This document shows positions 9,691-22,899 of a stretch of 64,000 bases of DNA, in pieces. A program made the position numbers and the translations under genes. The DNA comes from Apricaphanius iberus (Eukaryota > Chordata > Actinopteri > Cyprinodontiformes > Aphaniidae), in the NCBI GenBank assembly GCA_028564705.1, contig JAPXFQ010002722.1:806001-870000 (forward strand). Reading direction: 5' to 3'. Each line of letters starts with the position of its first letter. Position 1 is the stretch's first letter. The notes under the pieces are model-generated. The model did no database searches, was not told the origin of the DNA, and saw only the letters and a list, made by a program, of their open reading frames with translations.

Positions 9691-11880
9691 TTTTGTACAA
9701 ATCTCTGCTACATGTGTTAATGGCCATCCTTTAAATTTTAAGAGAAAGCAAAAATGTGCATCTGACAATACCTTTATTCAACACAAGCTTGGTTAAGGTC
9801 TTTTATGTTACTGTTTGTCTATCTATTTTATATGATTAATAAGACATTTGCAATTTCCCCCCTCGCTTCATGTCACATTAAACTCTCCCTAAAAGAGTAA
9901 AGATATTAAGTGAGACATTAGTGACATTTATATGTCTAAGTAAGGTTTTGTAAATTATTTTAAAAGTCTTATTTTTAAAGAGATAGTTGAAAGGGAATGG
10001 ATTATCATATTAGACTCTAGTGAAGTATGAGGGGGATTTCTCTTTTTCTAACAAGGTAATAAACTTTTTTTGAGATTTAGAATATACGTAAAGTTGTGCT
10101 CATCTGATTAAGGTTCAACACAGAGGGAATATTATTCAAGCTTTACATAGAGCTCATGAATGGGAATGGCACAGAAAGAAAGATTATATTGATAACCAGC
10201 CTTCTTCCAGTCTAATCATCCCTTTAACAGTTATTTACATCTTCCACTGGGGGTTGGAAAATATTTCTGGTTTAACAGCATTCAAGTTTTTTTGGGGTGT
10301 CAGAATGCAGGGAAATAAACTTCCTCTCGTGCCGGTGAACAGGGTCAGAGAGAAAAACAACATGTTCAAGTTCCACCTGTCTGCATTACCTCCAGCCTAA
10401 ATCTCTTTTGTCTCCAGCTTCTACATCTCCCGCTGCATCCCTCGCTTTAATTATCTTCCTTTTCAATCCCGGCATCTTCAAGCCCCATCAATGCTTCTTA
10501 ATTTTCATCAATACAGCTGCAGTCTAAGCTCTCGACACCTGTCCAGTCACCATGGCAACCTCACCTCTAACAACAAAGAGCTCTGTAATACAGGGCTCTC
10601 TGTATTCCCCTTGATTGGATATTGATTAGGCTTTTGTAATACATAATAGGATCAAAGAGATTGTGGAGCTTTGCTTACCCAGGTCTTCTTCACACATTCA
10701 TTTAGTTATAATCGCTTGTTATTTCAGAATTTGCATGTTAAGGTGGTTGGAATGGAAATTTGCCACACTCGATCATGGCCATTCACATCCTATTCAGGGA
10801 AGTTTCCAAAAAAGTTTCCATAATAACTTTAAAATGAAGTGAAGACGATAAGGAGAAAATTTACTTTTGAAAATGTGTTGATTGTACGCTAAGATTTGAG
10901 TGTTATAAGTTAGGCTTTTAGTCAGAAAAAGGGTTTCCTATTAAAGAACCTGCCTATTGGAGTGTGCAGATGCTCCCAAATGCTTGAGTGTCCGTAATGG
11001 ATGCACTGACAGATTAATGGATACTAAAATTCAAATTCCAAAGGCATGGCAAGAGGGAAAGAATATGGTAAATATTTCTGTTGGACATAGTTAAGAAGTT
11101 GAAAGGCCATTAATCACAATAGTCTTAGACAAGGTAGAATGAGGCAAATTACAGAAATTTATAAGCATATAAAGTGGTGGTCTACATTCTTTATATCCCT
11201 ACATTCATAAATAAATGGAAAATATGACAAAATGCCTTCACTTTATCATAAACACAGTGAAGAGATTTCTTGATAAACTCTCCCAGTTTAAAGTTATGTT
11301 GCGTTCGATATGTACTCAGAAGTCAGAATTTCCACATTCAGAGTAGACAAATCAAGAAGTCAGAACTGCAATTCCTAAAATCAAAACCTAATGGGGTTGC
11401 TGTGCATATACAACTGTCAAAGGTGCAGGGATACCATTTTAATTTGTAACTTTGAGGGCAGTTCACCTCAAACCAGTAGCAAACATAGTTTAATTAAATC
11501 TGTTTGTGAGCATATTACTTCAGTGTTTAAATGCATTAAAACAAATCAAAATGTTTGAATTGAGAGGTGATGTGGCTTAAAGCAAGGTTATAGCAAGCAT
11601 TGAAGAGAACAGTGGTAATGACATGAGACGAGCACATATAACCAAATGAGACATCTTTGTAACTTAAGTTATCTCTGACTGTAAAGAGTTTGCTATAGAA
11701 AAAAAATAGATTTATTATTGGCTGTATTCTGTAGCTCTCAATTTACCTTAAGACCACTTCTGATTGGCCAGTCAGCCCCTTATGATGTCTTGTACCGTAG
11801 AACTTGAGAGTTTTAATTGAAGGCAACTGGACTTCTCCTGTTATCTGTAATGTTTTTACAGTTATTTTACTCAAAATGCA
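9691..11880. other. Unassigned intergenic sequence
   Basis: No gene or recognised repeat. The stretch 10390-10640 is less AT-rich and free of repeats, so it could be a conserved non-coding element; only a cross-species alignment would tell. Confidence 0.4.
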
Positions 11881-11889
11881 GCACTGAAT

Positions 11890-12640
11890 TCAAACTCGGA
11901 GGCAGGAAAGTATTTAGGATAAAAGTTTTATTTTAACAGTGGTTTCTGTCGTCTCAGGAAATTCATTGGTAGGAGGATGGCAGGAACCGCTGGAAGACAG
12001 GAGGGAAGCAGGCTCGGAGGAGGAAAGTGGAACTTTTTTTTGCTGTGCCTGGGTGGAGATGATGGGATCCTTTGGCTGTTTGTGCAGGTGGAGGGGACGG
12101 GCAGGCAGGCGACTTGATGTAGGTGAGAAGGAGGCAAACAACCCAGCAGAGGTAGCGGAGCAGAGGCTGACCAGGTGGACATCCAGAGAGCTGCAGGTAA
12201 GTGGATCCCGAAGGGTTCTCTCCAAAGGTGTGGAGACTTGGAAGAGGTATTCAAGGAGTATGAGGAAGATTCAGGATCTGGATCTGCGAGGAAGGCAGGG
12301 TAAGTGAAACTTAGTTCCTAGGACTAGATACTCAGGAAGGTTTTCAGAGACTAAGGTTGGCCATGTTTACCACGCTTGGAGCAAGAACAATCTGGCATCA
12401 GCATGCAGGATCCACTCCTCTTTTGCGACTGGTGGAGATTGGGCTCAACAAAAAGCACCTGGTGACAGCTGCCTGCCACGCCCCTGTGAAGAAGGTGAGT
12501 GGAAAACACAAACATACAGTCAATCTCCAGCACACAGAAACCGAATCCCAATAGTTATCTTGAAGACATTTCGCTTCTCATCCAAGAGGCTTCTTCAGTT
12601 GCAAGATTTGGGTTGGAAGTATCAGGCCTATAAGTTGTAA
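11890..12640. repeat. Probable dispersed repeat, G-rich
   Basis: The block is G-rich against AT-rich surroundings and contains phrases I associate with fish dispersed elements: ACAATCTGGCATCAGCATGC, then GCCTGCCACGCCCC, and at 12563-12601 ACATTTCGCTTCTCATCCAA followed by GAGGCTTCTTCAGTTGCAAG. The 122-codon open frame at 11939-12307 is low in complexity and looks accidental. The class is unknown and the limits are approximate. Confidence 0.4.
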
Positions 12641-15100
12641 TCAGAAACAATCACACTGACAGGGCAATAGAGGCCACTAAAATGTCTCTGTTATCACTAA
12701 GTGGGCAGATAATGTCACCTGAATCTCAAATTCAACCCTCTATTCAATTCCCTGTTAGCATTGTTGACACTGACAATCCTAGCAAGTTCCCAAAAGTGTC
12801 AACATTTGCACTGTTTTGGTCACATATTTCATTTTTTCTATGTTTCTATAAAATCAATACCATTTTAGATCTTAGGAAAATTAAACCTGAAGCCACCTCC
12901 ACTGTTCAAGGGGGGCAATATTGCTTTCAAAGGAATGTCGTTTGAAGAAGTTTTGTTGATGGCTTAACACAGGAGAGCCAACTCATTAGGTCACGACTCA
13001 GAAGTTTATCAACATTTCAATGACAAAGGACGATAGGAGATTTAGGGTGGATGAAAGATCTGATTCATTTCTTCAACAGGTTTGAACTGAAGCTACTTTT
13101 AGATAGACATTCAGGAATATTCGTGGACAATTCCATTCAGTCTATAGTTGTCTTTTCCAATACACCTTTTATTAGATCTTTGCCTTTTGGCTGCTTTCTC
13201 ATAGCAAGCAAAGTACCAGATGCATACTAATGAATGTCAGTGGGGTATCCTGATATGATGGTGTTCGGAACTCTACCTGACAATCTGAACGTAAAAACCC
13301 TACGCGACGCGTCCGGTCTTGTTACTAGGGGGTCAGATGATAATAAACTGGTAAAAGTTAGCAGCACAGGGGCCGAATGTTTGCTTTTAGACTTGAAGGT
13401 CAAAAAGACACAGTCTAGAAAATTACACTTTTTCATTGCCTGTTTGAAAAGGGCTAAAATCCCATGCCTCTCCCAGCCCAATTTCCCTGGCACATACCCC
13501 CGTATCTTTAGCCTATTTCAAAATACGATGGCGCCATTTTTCTGCAAAGAGGAGATCGTACGAAGGAGCCATTGGTCATTGATAAATGGTAATTGAAACA
13601 CAAAGGAGAGTTATCATAAGACCTTCCTACCAGCAGCTCCCAATGAACTCAAACCAGATAGGTGTTTACGTCCATGCCGTTATTGGCACAGTTTTTTCAT
13701 TTCTTGTTAGTCTTGTGTTATTTTGTATACCCATTTTAATGCGTGAATCTGCATGCTTCTATTTCTGTGTCACTTTGCTAGTACAAAGACATTTCCTCAC
13801 TGAGAGAAAAATTATGTTTCTATTTTATTTCTGTTTTATTTTATTTATTTATTAGACAAAAAGTCTATTTGAGATTTTGAATAATTTGATGCTAAAGTCA
13901 AGAATAAGATCTCAAAGTTAGGAGAAGTATTGAAACTGAGCTTTTTACTTGACTTCATAGAGCTTTGCGAATTTAATCTTAATCAGTATTACAGATAAAC
14001 AAAACACCCACTAGCAATACTTTACTAGACAGATGATTGTACATCAGATTGACAAATTTAAAGTGAGGATTTTAAATCATACAAGACAGAACGATGTATG
14101 AACAACAGTGTTTCTACTCTTTACTGAGAATTGGGGATAAACCAAAAAATGGCAAAGAACCATGTTTTGAACAATCTGACCTTTTTTATACAGCTCAAAC
14201 AAGGATAAAGACAACAAAATGTAATAACTTTCCACTATGCAATCTATACTTCATGATTATCCCTTACACCAAAACATCGCAAAAAATGGAACTGTCAAAA
14301 GAGTCTTGTTGTTCCATTTTCTTTCCCCAGGCCCCACTACCAGAGACAAACAAACAAACGCCTGTTAGCACATTTCATCAGCTTTAGGGGTTACAGAACA
14401 GATTGAGTATCGACAACAGTGGCTGTCGAGGCTTATGGCTCAAAGGAAACCGTAGAGGAAAATCTCAGGAGTAGGAGATGCAATCGAAAGGACCAAAATA
14501 ATTCAGCAGGACTTGCTCCGGGAACAATCCTGTTTGTCATGTGGAATCACGGACTGTCTTGCGGCACAATGAGAGACAGTCTCCAAGGACTCTGCTCAGG
14601 AGTCAGCATGTGGATGGGTAATAGTTTGTGCCGCAACTGACCACTCATTACCTTTTTATCACCTGCAAATTTAGCAACCATAAATCTGTTTTCACCCCAA
14701 TGATGCTACGCAGATGCACAAAAGAGACCCATAAACGAGAAATGAAGTTCAGTGTCTTGGGATGGCTTGGTCATTGATGTTTCTTCGTGTATTCCAGTCC
14801 ATTCTGGGAACAAATAATGTGACTGAGTTTTTCTTTTGCTGGCAGTGGGAGTTTTTGATGGTGGTGACATGTTCTGTAAGGGGGTAGCTTAAGTGTTTTT
14901 AAAAAGACATTGAGTTAAGTTCTCTCTTATAATAGATGTTTATATTGCTAATCTTTTTGAGAGGATTGCTGTGGTTTGAAGTCTGCATCAATGTAAGCAC
15001 AGACTCACATCAGTGACTTGACACAATCTGCAGGGATTCCTTAAATCAAAAACTTTTTTTTAACTGATTTGAATGTTTGTATAATTGTAATAATATTACT
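12641..15100. other. Unassigned intergenic sequence
   Basis: No recognised gene or repeat. An open frame of 120 codons at 13234-13596 has no family resemblance that I can see and is also open on the other strand over most of its length. Confidence 0.4.
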
Positions 15101-15109
15101 TTTCTTTTA

Positions 15110-15185
15110 AAGTGCCATGAAATTACATCTGTTGTGAATTGGTGCTGTATTAATAAACCCTATTGAATTGAATTCAATTGAATCG
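15110..15185 (+). repeat. LINE-like 3' tail, (TTGAA)n
   Basis: GCTGTATTAATAAACCC is followed by TATTGAATTGAATTCAATTG. This is the layout of an L2-type 3' end: an AATAAA-like stretch, then a pentamer tail. It is a small remnant. Confidence 0.45.
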
Positions 15186-15524
15186 TACAGCCAATGGCAA
15201 CTGGAGAAAACCCTGTGTTGTGCATGGTGAGAACACACTATGGATGAAAAATAGGGGTGCAGTGGTTCCCAACCCTGGTCCTCAGCCCCCACTGCCCTGC
15301 ATGTTTTAGGTGTTGATGTGCTGCAAAACAGCCTACATTAATGATTTTGTGATTAACAGGCTTCTACAGAACCTGATAGCAAGTGGAGAAGGTGAGGGAA
15401 TCATTTCAATCAACTGTTTGAGAGCAGGGCCACATCCAAAGCATGCAGGACGTTGGGCCCTGGGATGGGGACCACTGCTTTAGTGTTTAGGGTTAGTTCT
15501 CACTTCCTGTTCCTAGAGTATGGG

Positions 15525-15705
15525 TACAATGAAAAAGTATTTGCTCCTGTGCAGATTTCTACTGTTGCAAACTTAGATGTTAAAGATAAATGTTTAGCAA
15601 GAATAACCAGTGTAAATCCCAAATACAATATTCTCAATATAATTTGATGCATTGCGGAAGAAAAGCTATCCAAACCAATCCGTCCCAATGTTAAAAAGGA
15701 GGTCA
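15525..15705 (+). mobile_element. Tc1-like transposon, left-end remnant
   Basis: TACAATGAAAAAGTATTTGC and the following 170 bases resemble the left terminal region of a Tc1 subfamily whose ends read TGAAAAAGTATTTGCCCC. No transposase follows. Confidence 0.45.
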
Positions 15706-15764
15706 CAAAAAAAATGAGAGCAACACATAAAGCGCTGCAAGCCTTACTTGCCTTGCTTAAAGTG

Positions 15765-16290
15765 CAATATGTAAAAGTAACATCTACATAGTAGATGCTA
15801 CATAGTAGCTAATACTTGCCCACTGATGCAGTACATACTCCGTAGCAAACGAGTGAGTAGTAATCATTAAATCGGATGTACTGCTCCACCATTTTGTCGG
15901 ATGTTTACGTTACCTTACGTGGCCTGTGGTCCTGTTAAACATTAACTTATCAACTTAAATATTTAATCAGTTGTCAAAAAAACAATTAAACCAATCAGTA
16001 ATATCGCTACACTTTTACATTTGTATGCCGAAATTGTGGAGGTGTCAATTGTTGATAGTTCTTCGGTAGCTGACTTCACTCTTCTTCTATGATTTTGGGG
16101 TCTCTGCTGCATTGTGGGATAGCGTAGCATCCATCGGCTACTTCCTGTGTCCGTAGTGCACATCCAGGAACTTTATGCCTATTACTCTAATCCATATTGG
16201 ATCTACTACATCGATCACATACTGCTTTTCGCCTACTACGTAGGAGGCATAGTAGTGGTATTCGGATGCAGCGCAAGAATCTGCTCTGAG
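15765..16290. mobile_element. MITE-like element with CTACTA-rich ends
   Basis: ACATAGTAGATGCTACATAG near the left side and CTACTACGTAGGAGGCATAG at the right frame a stretch rich in short palindromes, with GCATTGTGGGATAGCG inside. Similar blocks recur in fish genomes as non-autonomous DNA elements. Limits and class are uncertain. Confidence 0.35.
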
Positions 16291-16726
16291 CCATTTACCT
16301 CCTCCTCTTCGCAAATTCCATGCCAGGTTGCCAGTTACAGATCAGTGCCAGAAGGTTCAAGATGACTAGTGAAGATGATTCATATACAGTAAGTCTATAA
16401 GTAAATAAATACATTTCACTGCAATATGGAGTTGTTGCTAACTGAAAAATAATAGCTTGAGATATATATATTTTTTTCATTTCTAATGTACTGGTAGCAT
16501 TGTTAGCTTAATGTAGCCTCTAGACCGCTTAATTGTCTTCTTAGGTTTACAAGAAATTACTTTGTTTCTGATGAAGCCTTGTAAACTTTGCAGGTGGACA
16601 TGCGATTGGCTCTGGAACCAGGAAGAATGGAGGTGGGATAGATTGTAAACAATGTCCGTTTGCAGCTTTTTTAAAATGAGAAAAGCTGTCTACTGACAGC
16701 TGGCTGAGAAGAAAATCTGTTTGAAT

Positions 16727-17264
16727 CAGTATGTTTACATTCAGCAAGCCAAAGTCAAATTATTACCTTATTCCGACTGAAATTAGACTTTTGAAATGCA
16801 TGTTTAAACCTAAGTCCGGCTTGAATCAAACCGAACTGGAGTTTATGAAGCTTGACTAAGCTACCCAGATAATGTGATTGAGAATTGGACTAGTCTGCAA
16901 CCAATCCCCCCCCCAAAAAAAACAAAAACAAAACAACAACATAGTAGTATTATAAGAAGAATTTGGCAGTGCATGTTTGGACTGACGAAGACACAATACA
17001 TTTTGATTGTGAATATCCTGCTTAGTCTGCTTCACTCCCACCAACCTCTGTTAACTGCCTGTGTACAGCTCTAAGCTTACGGCTATAAGGCAAACATGTA
17101 GGGGTGCATGTCGCCATCTATCATCGGGAAGTCAAACGTACTTCATTTAATAATTCGATTTTCTGAGTGACGTGTAAACTGGGACTTGGCTCTCAAAAGG
17201 GGGCAAGCCCCTTAGTCTTATTACACCAAAAAAGCTTGATTTAGATGTGCATGTAAATGTACTG
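16727..17264. mobile_element. Small TIR DNA element
   Basis: The left end CAGTATGTTTACATTCAGC and the right end, reversed, CAGTACATTTACATGCACA form imperfect terminal inverted repeats. The subterminal TATTCCGACTGAAATTAGAC also has the look of a fish non-autonomous element. No coding capacity was seen. Confidence 0.5.
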
Positions 17265-17334
17265 AATGTAACCTTCTTTCCAACATGATTTAGACATTAG
17301 AATGTTGTGTGAGTATTTCACTCTAAATGTTAAC

Positions 17335-17960
17335 TTATTGCACCTTTAGGATCATTGTTAATGACCTAACAATAACAAAGACACTAATCAAAAATCATTT
17401 GATGATCCCCAAATTTTGTGAAAACATTCCTTAGATCAATGAGACAAAAGTGAAACATTTTAGAATGTGTGAGCCATTACATCTGGCATAAAACCAACTT
17501 CAGAAAAATGTCATACCAACACTCAAACAAAGTGATAGCAGCATGCTTTTTGTCAGCTCCTATGGTGCTACAGAACCTGATGTGTTTTGATTGATGGAAC
17601 CATGAATTCTGTATTCCAGCTGAAAATTCTTATGAGAATGCCATCAGTTTGAGGACTGAAGCTTATTTTTTGCTAAGCAACAGGTCAGTGATCATAAGCA
17701 TTCTGGAAACTTCACCTCTGAATGTTTCAAAAAGAAAACAAAAGGAGTAAAGGTTTTTGAGTGGCCTAATCAAAAATAACAATTAAAACAAATGTAGATT
17801 CCGTTGCATAGTAATATGGTTGAATGAACACAACCAACCAAAAAAATCATCCCCATACTCATTGCTAGCTGTTGCATACTTTATGGCAGTTGTCATGAAG
17901 GGTAATACAACCGATTAGTACTTGAGGGGGCAATTATTTCTTCATGTGGTTGCAGGTTAG
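17335..17960 (+). pseudogene. Tc1/mariner transposase relic
   Basis: Sense-strand match to the second half of a fish Tc1 transposase and its right flank. Landmarks are GACAAAAGTGAAACATTTTA, CATTACATCTGGCATAAAAC, ATGGAACCATGAATTCTG, GAGTGGCCTAATCAAA and, near the end, GAGGGGGCAATTATTTCTTC. There are many deletions and stops. It belongs to the same broad group as the left-end remnants at 15.5 and 56.5 kb. Confidence 0.75.
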
Positions 17961-17964
17961 TTGA

Positions 17965-20900
17965 GCTCTCTTTCTTTCCTCTTTAATAAATCAAATCATA
18001 ATCTCTTTCAAGGAGCCTTTTTTTCCCCAGACTGTATTTAACCTAATCTGAATCATCAGGGAGCAGTAACCTGTCTCCGCCTGTGTTATTCTCCTTGGGA
18101 AGAAACTAGAAAACACTGAGAAAAATCCCTTCTCACTTCTACATGACATTGTAATATAAACGTACTCTTTTCAGTGGAGAGGTAGGATGAAAGTCTTTGG
18201 TTAACTGTTTTACTTTTACTTAGTTACATATGATTACCAGCACCACTCACATAATCTGATATTCTTTCTACTGTAAAATCTCTCGAAGAGCTAAATATCC
18301 ATTTCCCTTTAATCAATTCACAATTTATTCACCTCTCTCTTTCAATCTCCCCTCCATTCATTATGCATTATTCACCCTTTTTAAACTATTCTCTACTAAC
18401 TATCTTATCTAATTTGGTATTCCACTAACGTTAGAGCTGTTAGATCAGTTAATACATTGACATGGCCTCTGCAATCCATGTTACATTAGGGCACATACTT
18501 ATTCAAACCTCTGCACAGGACATGATAAATACATACCTTAAAGATTTTTTTTTATTCGGCTATCTGAATAAATAACAGACAAAAGAGGCTTTGTCTTCTA
18601 CATGACTGTGCTTTATTTTATTCTAAGCAGAATATAATAACTAGAGAACTACAGAGTTCAGGATCACTATGGGAGATATCATCCCGAACCTGGGAAACGG
18701 GACCCAGCCAGCGGTATTTAAATTACATTTCTGTTTCAAACAAAAAAGCAGAAAAGTTAACTGAAAATCTTTCAAGTCAAAGAAAATCACATTTTTTTAA
18801 ATACCAAAGAAAATCATAGATAAACTTTGAACATCAAATAGAAACTGAAATTACATAGTGAAGCTGGGAATGAAATGATTTATAATACAAAAAATATGAA
18901 TGGCTAATAATTAACACTTTAAAGGTTCTCAATGAATGCTTGATTGAAGGAAACTGCTCAGCTAGCTGAGTATGTTTACATTTTGGTCCTTGTAACCGAT
19001 GGAAATGGAGGTGGTTGACCACTTCCATATTTGTGTCACAATGGGCTTGAGGCTAAAACTGAATCTGGTTAAATGTTTGCTTTAAAGAGCTTTTGGCATC
19101 CTCAGAATAAAGTGTCTGACCACTCTTCACATGTAGTGCTGGGTTTAAGGCAGAATTCCCAACTCTTACAAACCAACTCGATTGAAGCAAAGCGGTGTCA
19201 TCTAATGTTGGCACAGTGTCTTTAGTGGATTGAGTCACATTAAGTAAGAAGCTGTATTTTAAACATCTCTTAGGAAGGAGCAGAGAATATGAAACTTGGA
19301 AATACGTCACTGATGACAGATAACCCTGAAAAGAATAAAGACATAAAAAGGATACCGTTACAAGACACTAACGGTGACTAAACGACATTAACATATGACA
19401 GCATAGGTCCCAAAACCAATTGGATGGCAAAAATGTGATTTTTTGGGTCATTTTTTCCCCTTTTCCGGTTGTTTTGTTTGCGCTTATATTTCTTTACTTT
19501 GAAACACCAAAAGGCCTCAAATAGGATTTTTTTGTTTGTTTGTTTTAAACAACCCCTAAACTCAGTTGTGCAAAAAAAAAAAAAAAAGAATTCTGAATCC
19601 ACAGACCAGGACCATAAATCATCCTTTTACAGCGCTGTTTGCTAATTCTTGTATTGATTTAACAGCTTCCAGAAAGAAAAATCTCTTTAAACTTGTCCAT
19701 CCACAGGGGATTTCACACAGGGATTGTGCGGTCCAAAAATAAATAAATAAAGAAATACGATCAAAGGATATCCGATTAAACCTTGTGACAATGGGTTTGC
19801 CCAGCTTCAGCTGTTAATAACACAACAAAAAATAAAGAAATATTTAACAATATGCGTATAAAATCCCCCTTTTTAAACAACAGTTTTCCACTTTACAAGA
19901 AATAAAATCATTTTATCTTCTGTGTTTGATATATTATTCAATATGTTCCTTTTCTCAGTTTCACTGAAATATATTACCTATTCCTTTTTTTAAACGTTTT
20001 AACATGATCTAACATATGCCCTGTAAAGAAAGATTAACAGAATTTAAAAATAAGCTATACTGTATATACAGGTAAAATGCAGCTGTCTGGTTAGGAGAGC
20101 AATGGGAGACTGGATCAAGCAATAGGGGGTTCTGCTGGGATTACTCTTGTTTGCCCCTTCCTCCAGTGTCAGCCTAACCATGTATGTGAAGTTTCAAACC
20201 TTGTAGTATTAAATGCTTGAATCCAAAATGGTTTATGTACATGCTAAGCAAAAAGGTACCTGGTGAGGAAAAGCCTCTATAACTGCTGCAAAATCCTAAA
20301 CTTCTCCTTTGAATAATGTCTAAAAGTGTAGTAGTAGCTGATGTTTTCTTCTCCTTTTTCCCTCTAACTGTCTAGCATGGAGCGCACAGACGGATGAACT
20401 CTACTGTCACTACCATATCTGTTCATCAGCCCCAATTGGACTAATCCAATTACTGCACTGGCAATCTTTCTTCTGTCAGAAAAATCATGACATGACGGTG
20501 TACACTGAATCTTAATTAAGGGATCACTTTGGGGCCATGGTTTAGGCCTGACACTAAGTCAAACAATTTCTAAGCCTTGGTCCGACGCTTACGCTTGTAG
20601 AATGCATGTTCACAGCCCAAACCTAAGGGGCTTAAGAGGACTTAAACTCTCCTAAATCCCTGCACTGCTGTGGATACATTTTATAGTGACATCATTGTCC
20701 CACAGAGTTGAGCTTCTCAACACAAGTTGCTATAGAGCCTTGCCCTTATTAGTGTTTTAAAGGCTATTTACATTAAGAAATACAGAAACAAAAAAATGAC
20801 TTCTTTTTCTTTGTGTTGTTCAATGTTGCCACACATACTTTCAGTCATTCATTATGTATTCTTGTTGATATTATCATGTATTTTTGTTATTAGTGTAATT

Positions 20901-21580
20901 TAATAATGACCAAACTAAGAATTTTTTTTGTGTGTTTATCAGTCCCTCTGCTGCCTGGGCTTTGCTCCCACTGTCTTCCTATTTGTCTGCTCGACCTCTT
21001 CGGGATCAGGGGTAAGGCAAGGCTCTGAACCTCTCCACTAATCATGACATCATTGCGCCTGATGCCCTGAGCATTGGGAGCGATTTTGTGGAGTTTCAGT
21101 TTAGCACACGGCATCCCCCCCACCAGCACCAACACCATCCAGTTCCTATTTAAACCATTCCCACCCACTACTCTTTCCTATCCAGAATTCCATTTCCAGA
21201 CCAAAACACTTTTAGGCACCAAAATGAGACGACGGAACAGCTCTCTCCCAATGCAGCTATTAAATGAGAGGCATTAATTTCTTCCCTCCTGTCCAACAGG
21301 TTCCTTTAATTATCTTTCTACTTTCAGTCAATTACATTTTGCTTCCTTTCCTTGACAATCACTGCTATTTCAGGGTGTTACACACCCAGTGGCTCGGATA
21401 TTCATACTTCCCTCCATCCCTTTAAAGATATAAGCAACACTAAACAATAAGCTGTGTAAGTAATAATGTGCATGCATCCTTCGTATTTCCTTGAAGAAAT
21501 GTCTCATCATTTTAGAAATGTATTTTTAATTCTCATTAAAAACAACAAAACAGAGCTAAAGAAATATGCCCCTTTATAAA
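17965..21580. other. Unassigned intergenic sequence
   Basis: No recognised gene. Open frames at 18834-19602 and 20890-21277 resemble nothing I know. The minus strand has AATAAA-like signals near 18625, so a very long 3' UTR of the CELF gene reaching here cannot be excluded, but nothing supports it directly. Confidence 0.35.
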
Positions 21581-21599
21581 TTGTTTTCATAGAATTTAT

Positions 21600-22880
21600 G
21601 TTTTCTACTTTTTTATCAATCAACTACAAATCAAAACAAATGTAATGGGATTATTTTGAGGTAATTTTTTTGATAATTGAAATGTGAAAGGATTACCATA
21701 CAAATGCATTCAACCCCATTTTAAAATGATACGTCTATTAAATCCATAGCAATCAAAATAAGTAAATGCATAATAATTGAAAAAAAATAACGGTGTATTT
21801 GATCACTCTGTTCTGTGAAGGCCTTGGGGGTTTGTTAGAGAACATCTCTGGAAATAAAACACTACCAAGAAGACCATGGGACACATCAGACATATCAGGG
21901 AAAAAGTTGTCACAAACCACTCGTCTATCAATCGTCTAGAAAATGAAGAGTATGGCACAAATACAAATCCTCTAAAACATCTACCCAAAGAGACAGAAAG
22001 CAATGAAAGCATGAAAGCCATATGAAAAGAAGCTCAGGGCATCTCTGCTGGAGCTACAGAGATTCACAGCTAACGTCTGCTGACAAGAAAACTATTAGCG
22101 ATGCACTTCAGAAATCTCACCTTTACAGAAGTGTGGCAAAATTAGAATCATTTAAAGAAAAAAAGGGATTAGAAGTTTACTCGAAGTTTTTGGAGGGAAT
22201 AACATTTGGTATAAGATGCTCTGGGGCGATTAGAAAAAAAAAAAAAATTATATATATATATATATATATATTATTTTGCCCACAGGCAAAAGCTCTGTGT
22301 GTGGAAAAATTAACACCCTGAACACACTATCCACATCATGTAACATGGTGATGCCATTAGAAGGAAGAAGGAAGGGAAGAAGGAAGGACCTAAGGGGAGG
22401 GGGATCCTTGAAAATAAAGGCTATTAGAGGCTGCAAAAGACTAAAGCAAAAGCTCAATATCACAACGAACAACAAACCGGCATATCTAACTATTAGAGAG
22501 CCCATCCAAGACCCAGATGCAAATCCAGTTGAGAATTTGAGGAGCCACTTAACAATCCATGTAAAAAAATCACTCTTGATTAAGGAGGACAAAGCTGGAA
22601 CTAGTTTGCAAAGAGGAATACAATTTTATCTTTCCAGAGTCACAAAGCTATTGAAGGAATACCCATCAATGCAAGTGCACCAAAAAAGTGGTTCAACAAA
22701 GTATTTGGGGGAGGCGGGCAGAATACATATGTATGTCACTCCTCCAGTTTTTCATTTGTAAAATAAAGACTATAAATTTGGAAAATAAGGCTGCTAAGTG
22801 AAAATAAAATACATAGTTTTTTGTGGTTGTAACATGACATAATTCGTATGAGTGCCATTTATATGAAAACGTTTACTCAA
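21600..22880 (+). pseudogene. Tc1/mariner transposase relic, second subfamily
   Basis: Sense-strand landmarks in order: CTACAGAGATTCACAGCTAA, TTACAGAAGTGTGGCAAAAT, GTGTGGAAAAATTAACACC, CTGAACACACTATCCACATC, AGGCTGCAAAAGACTAAAG, AATCCAGTTGAGAATTTGAG, GTGGTTCAACAAAGTATTTG and, at the right end, TTTGTGGTTGTAACATGACA. These follow the order of a fish Tc1 transposase and its right terminal region. It is multiply broken, with a TA microsatellite (22246-22270) inside. Confidence 0.8.
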
Positions 22881-22899
22881 TACTGTTTCTTAAAGTTCA

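Noticed and set aside
11939..12307. 122-codon plus-strand open frame, with overlapping frames on the other strand
   Set aside because: G-rich low-complexity composition, open in several frames, inside a probable dispersed repeat, with no recognisable domain.
13234..13596. 120-codon plus-strand open frame
   Set aside because: No family motif seen, open on both strands, no splice partners or supporting context; kept only as a possibility.
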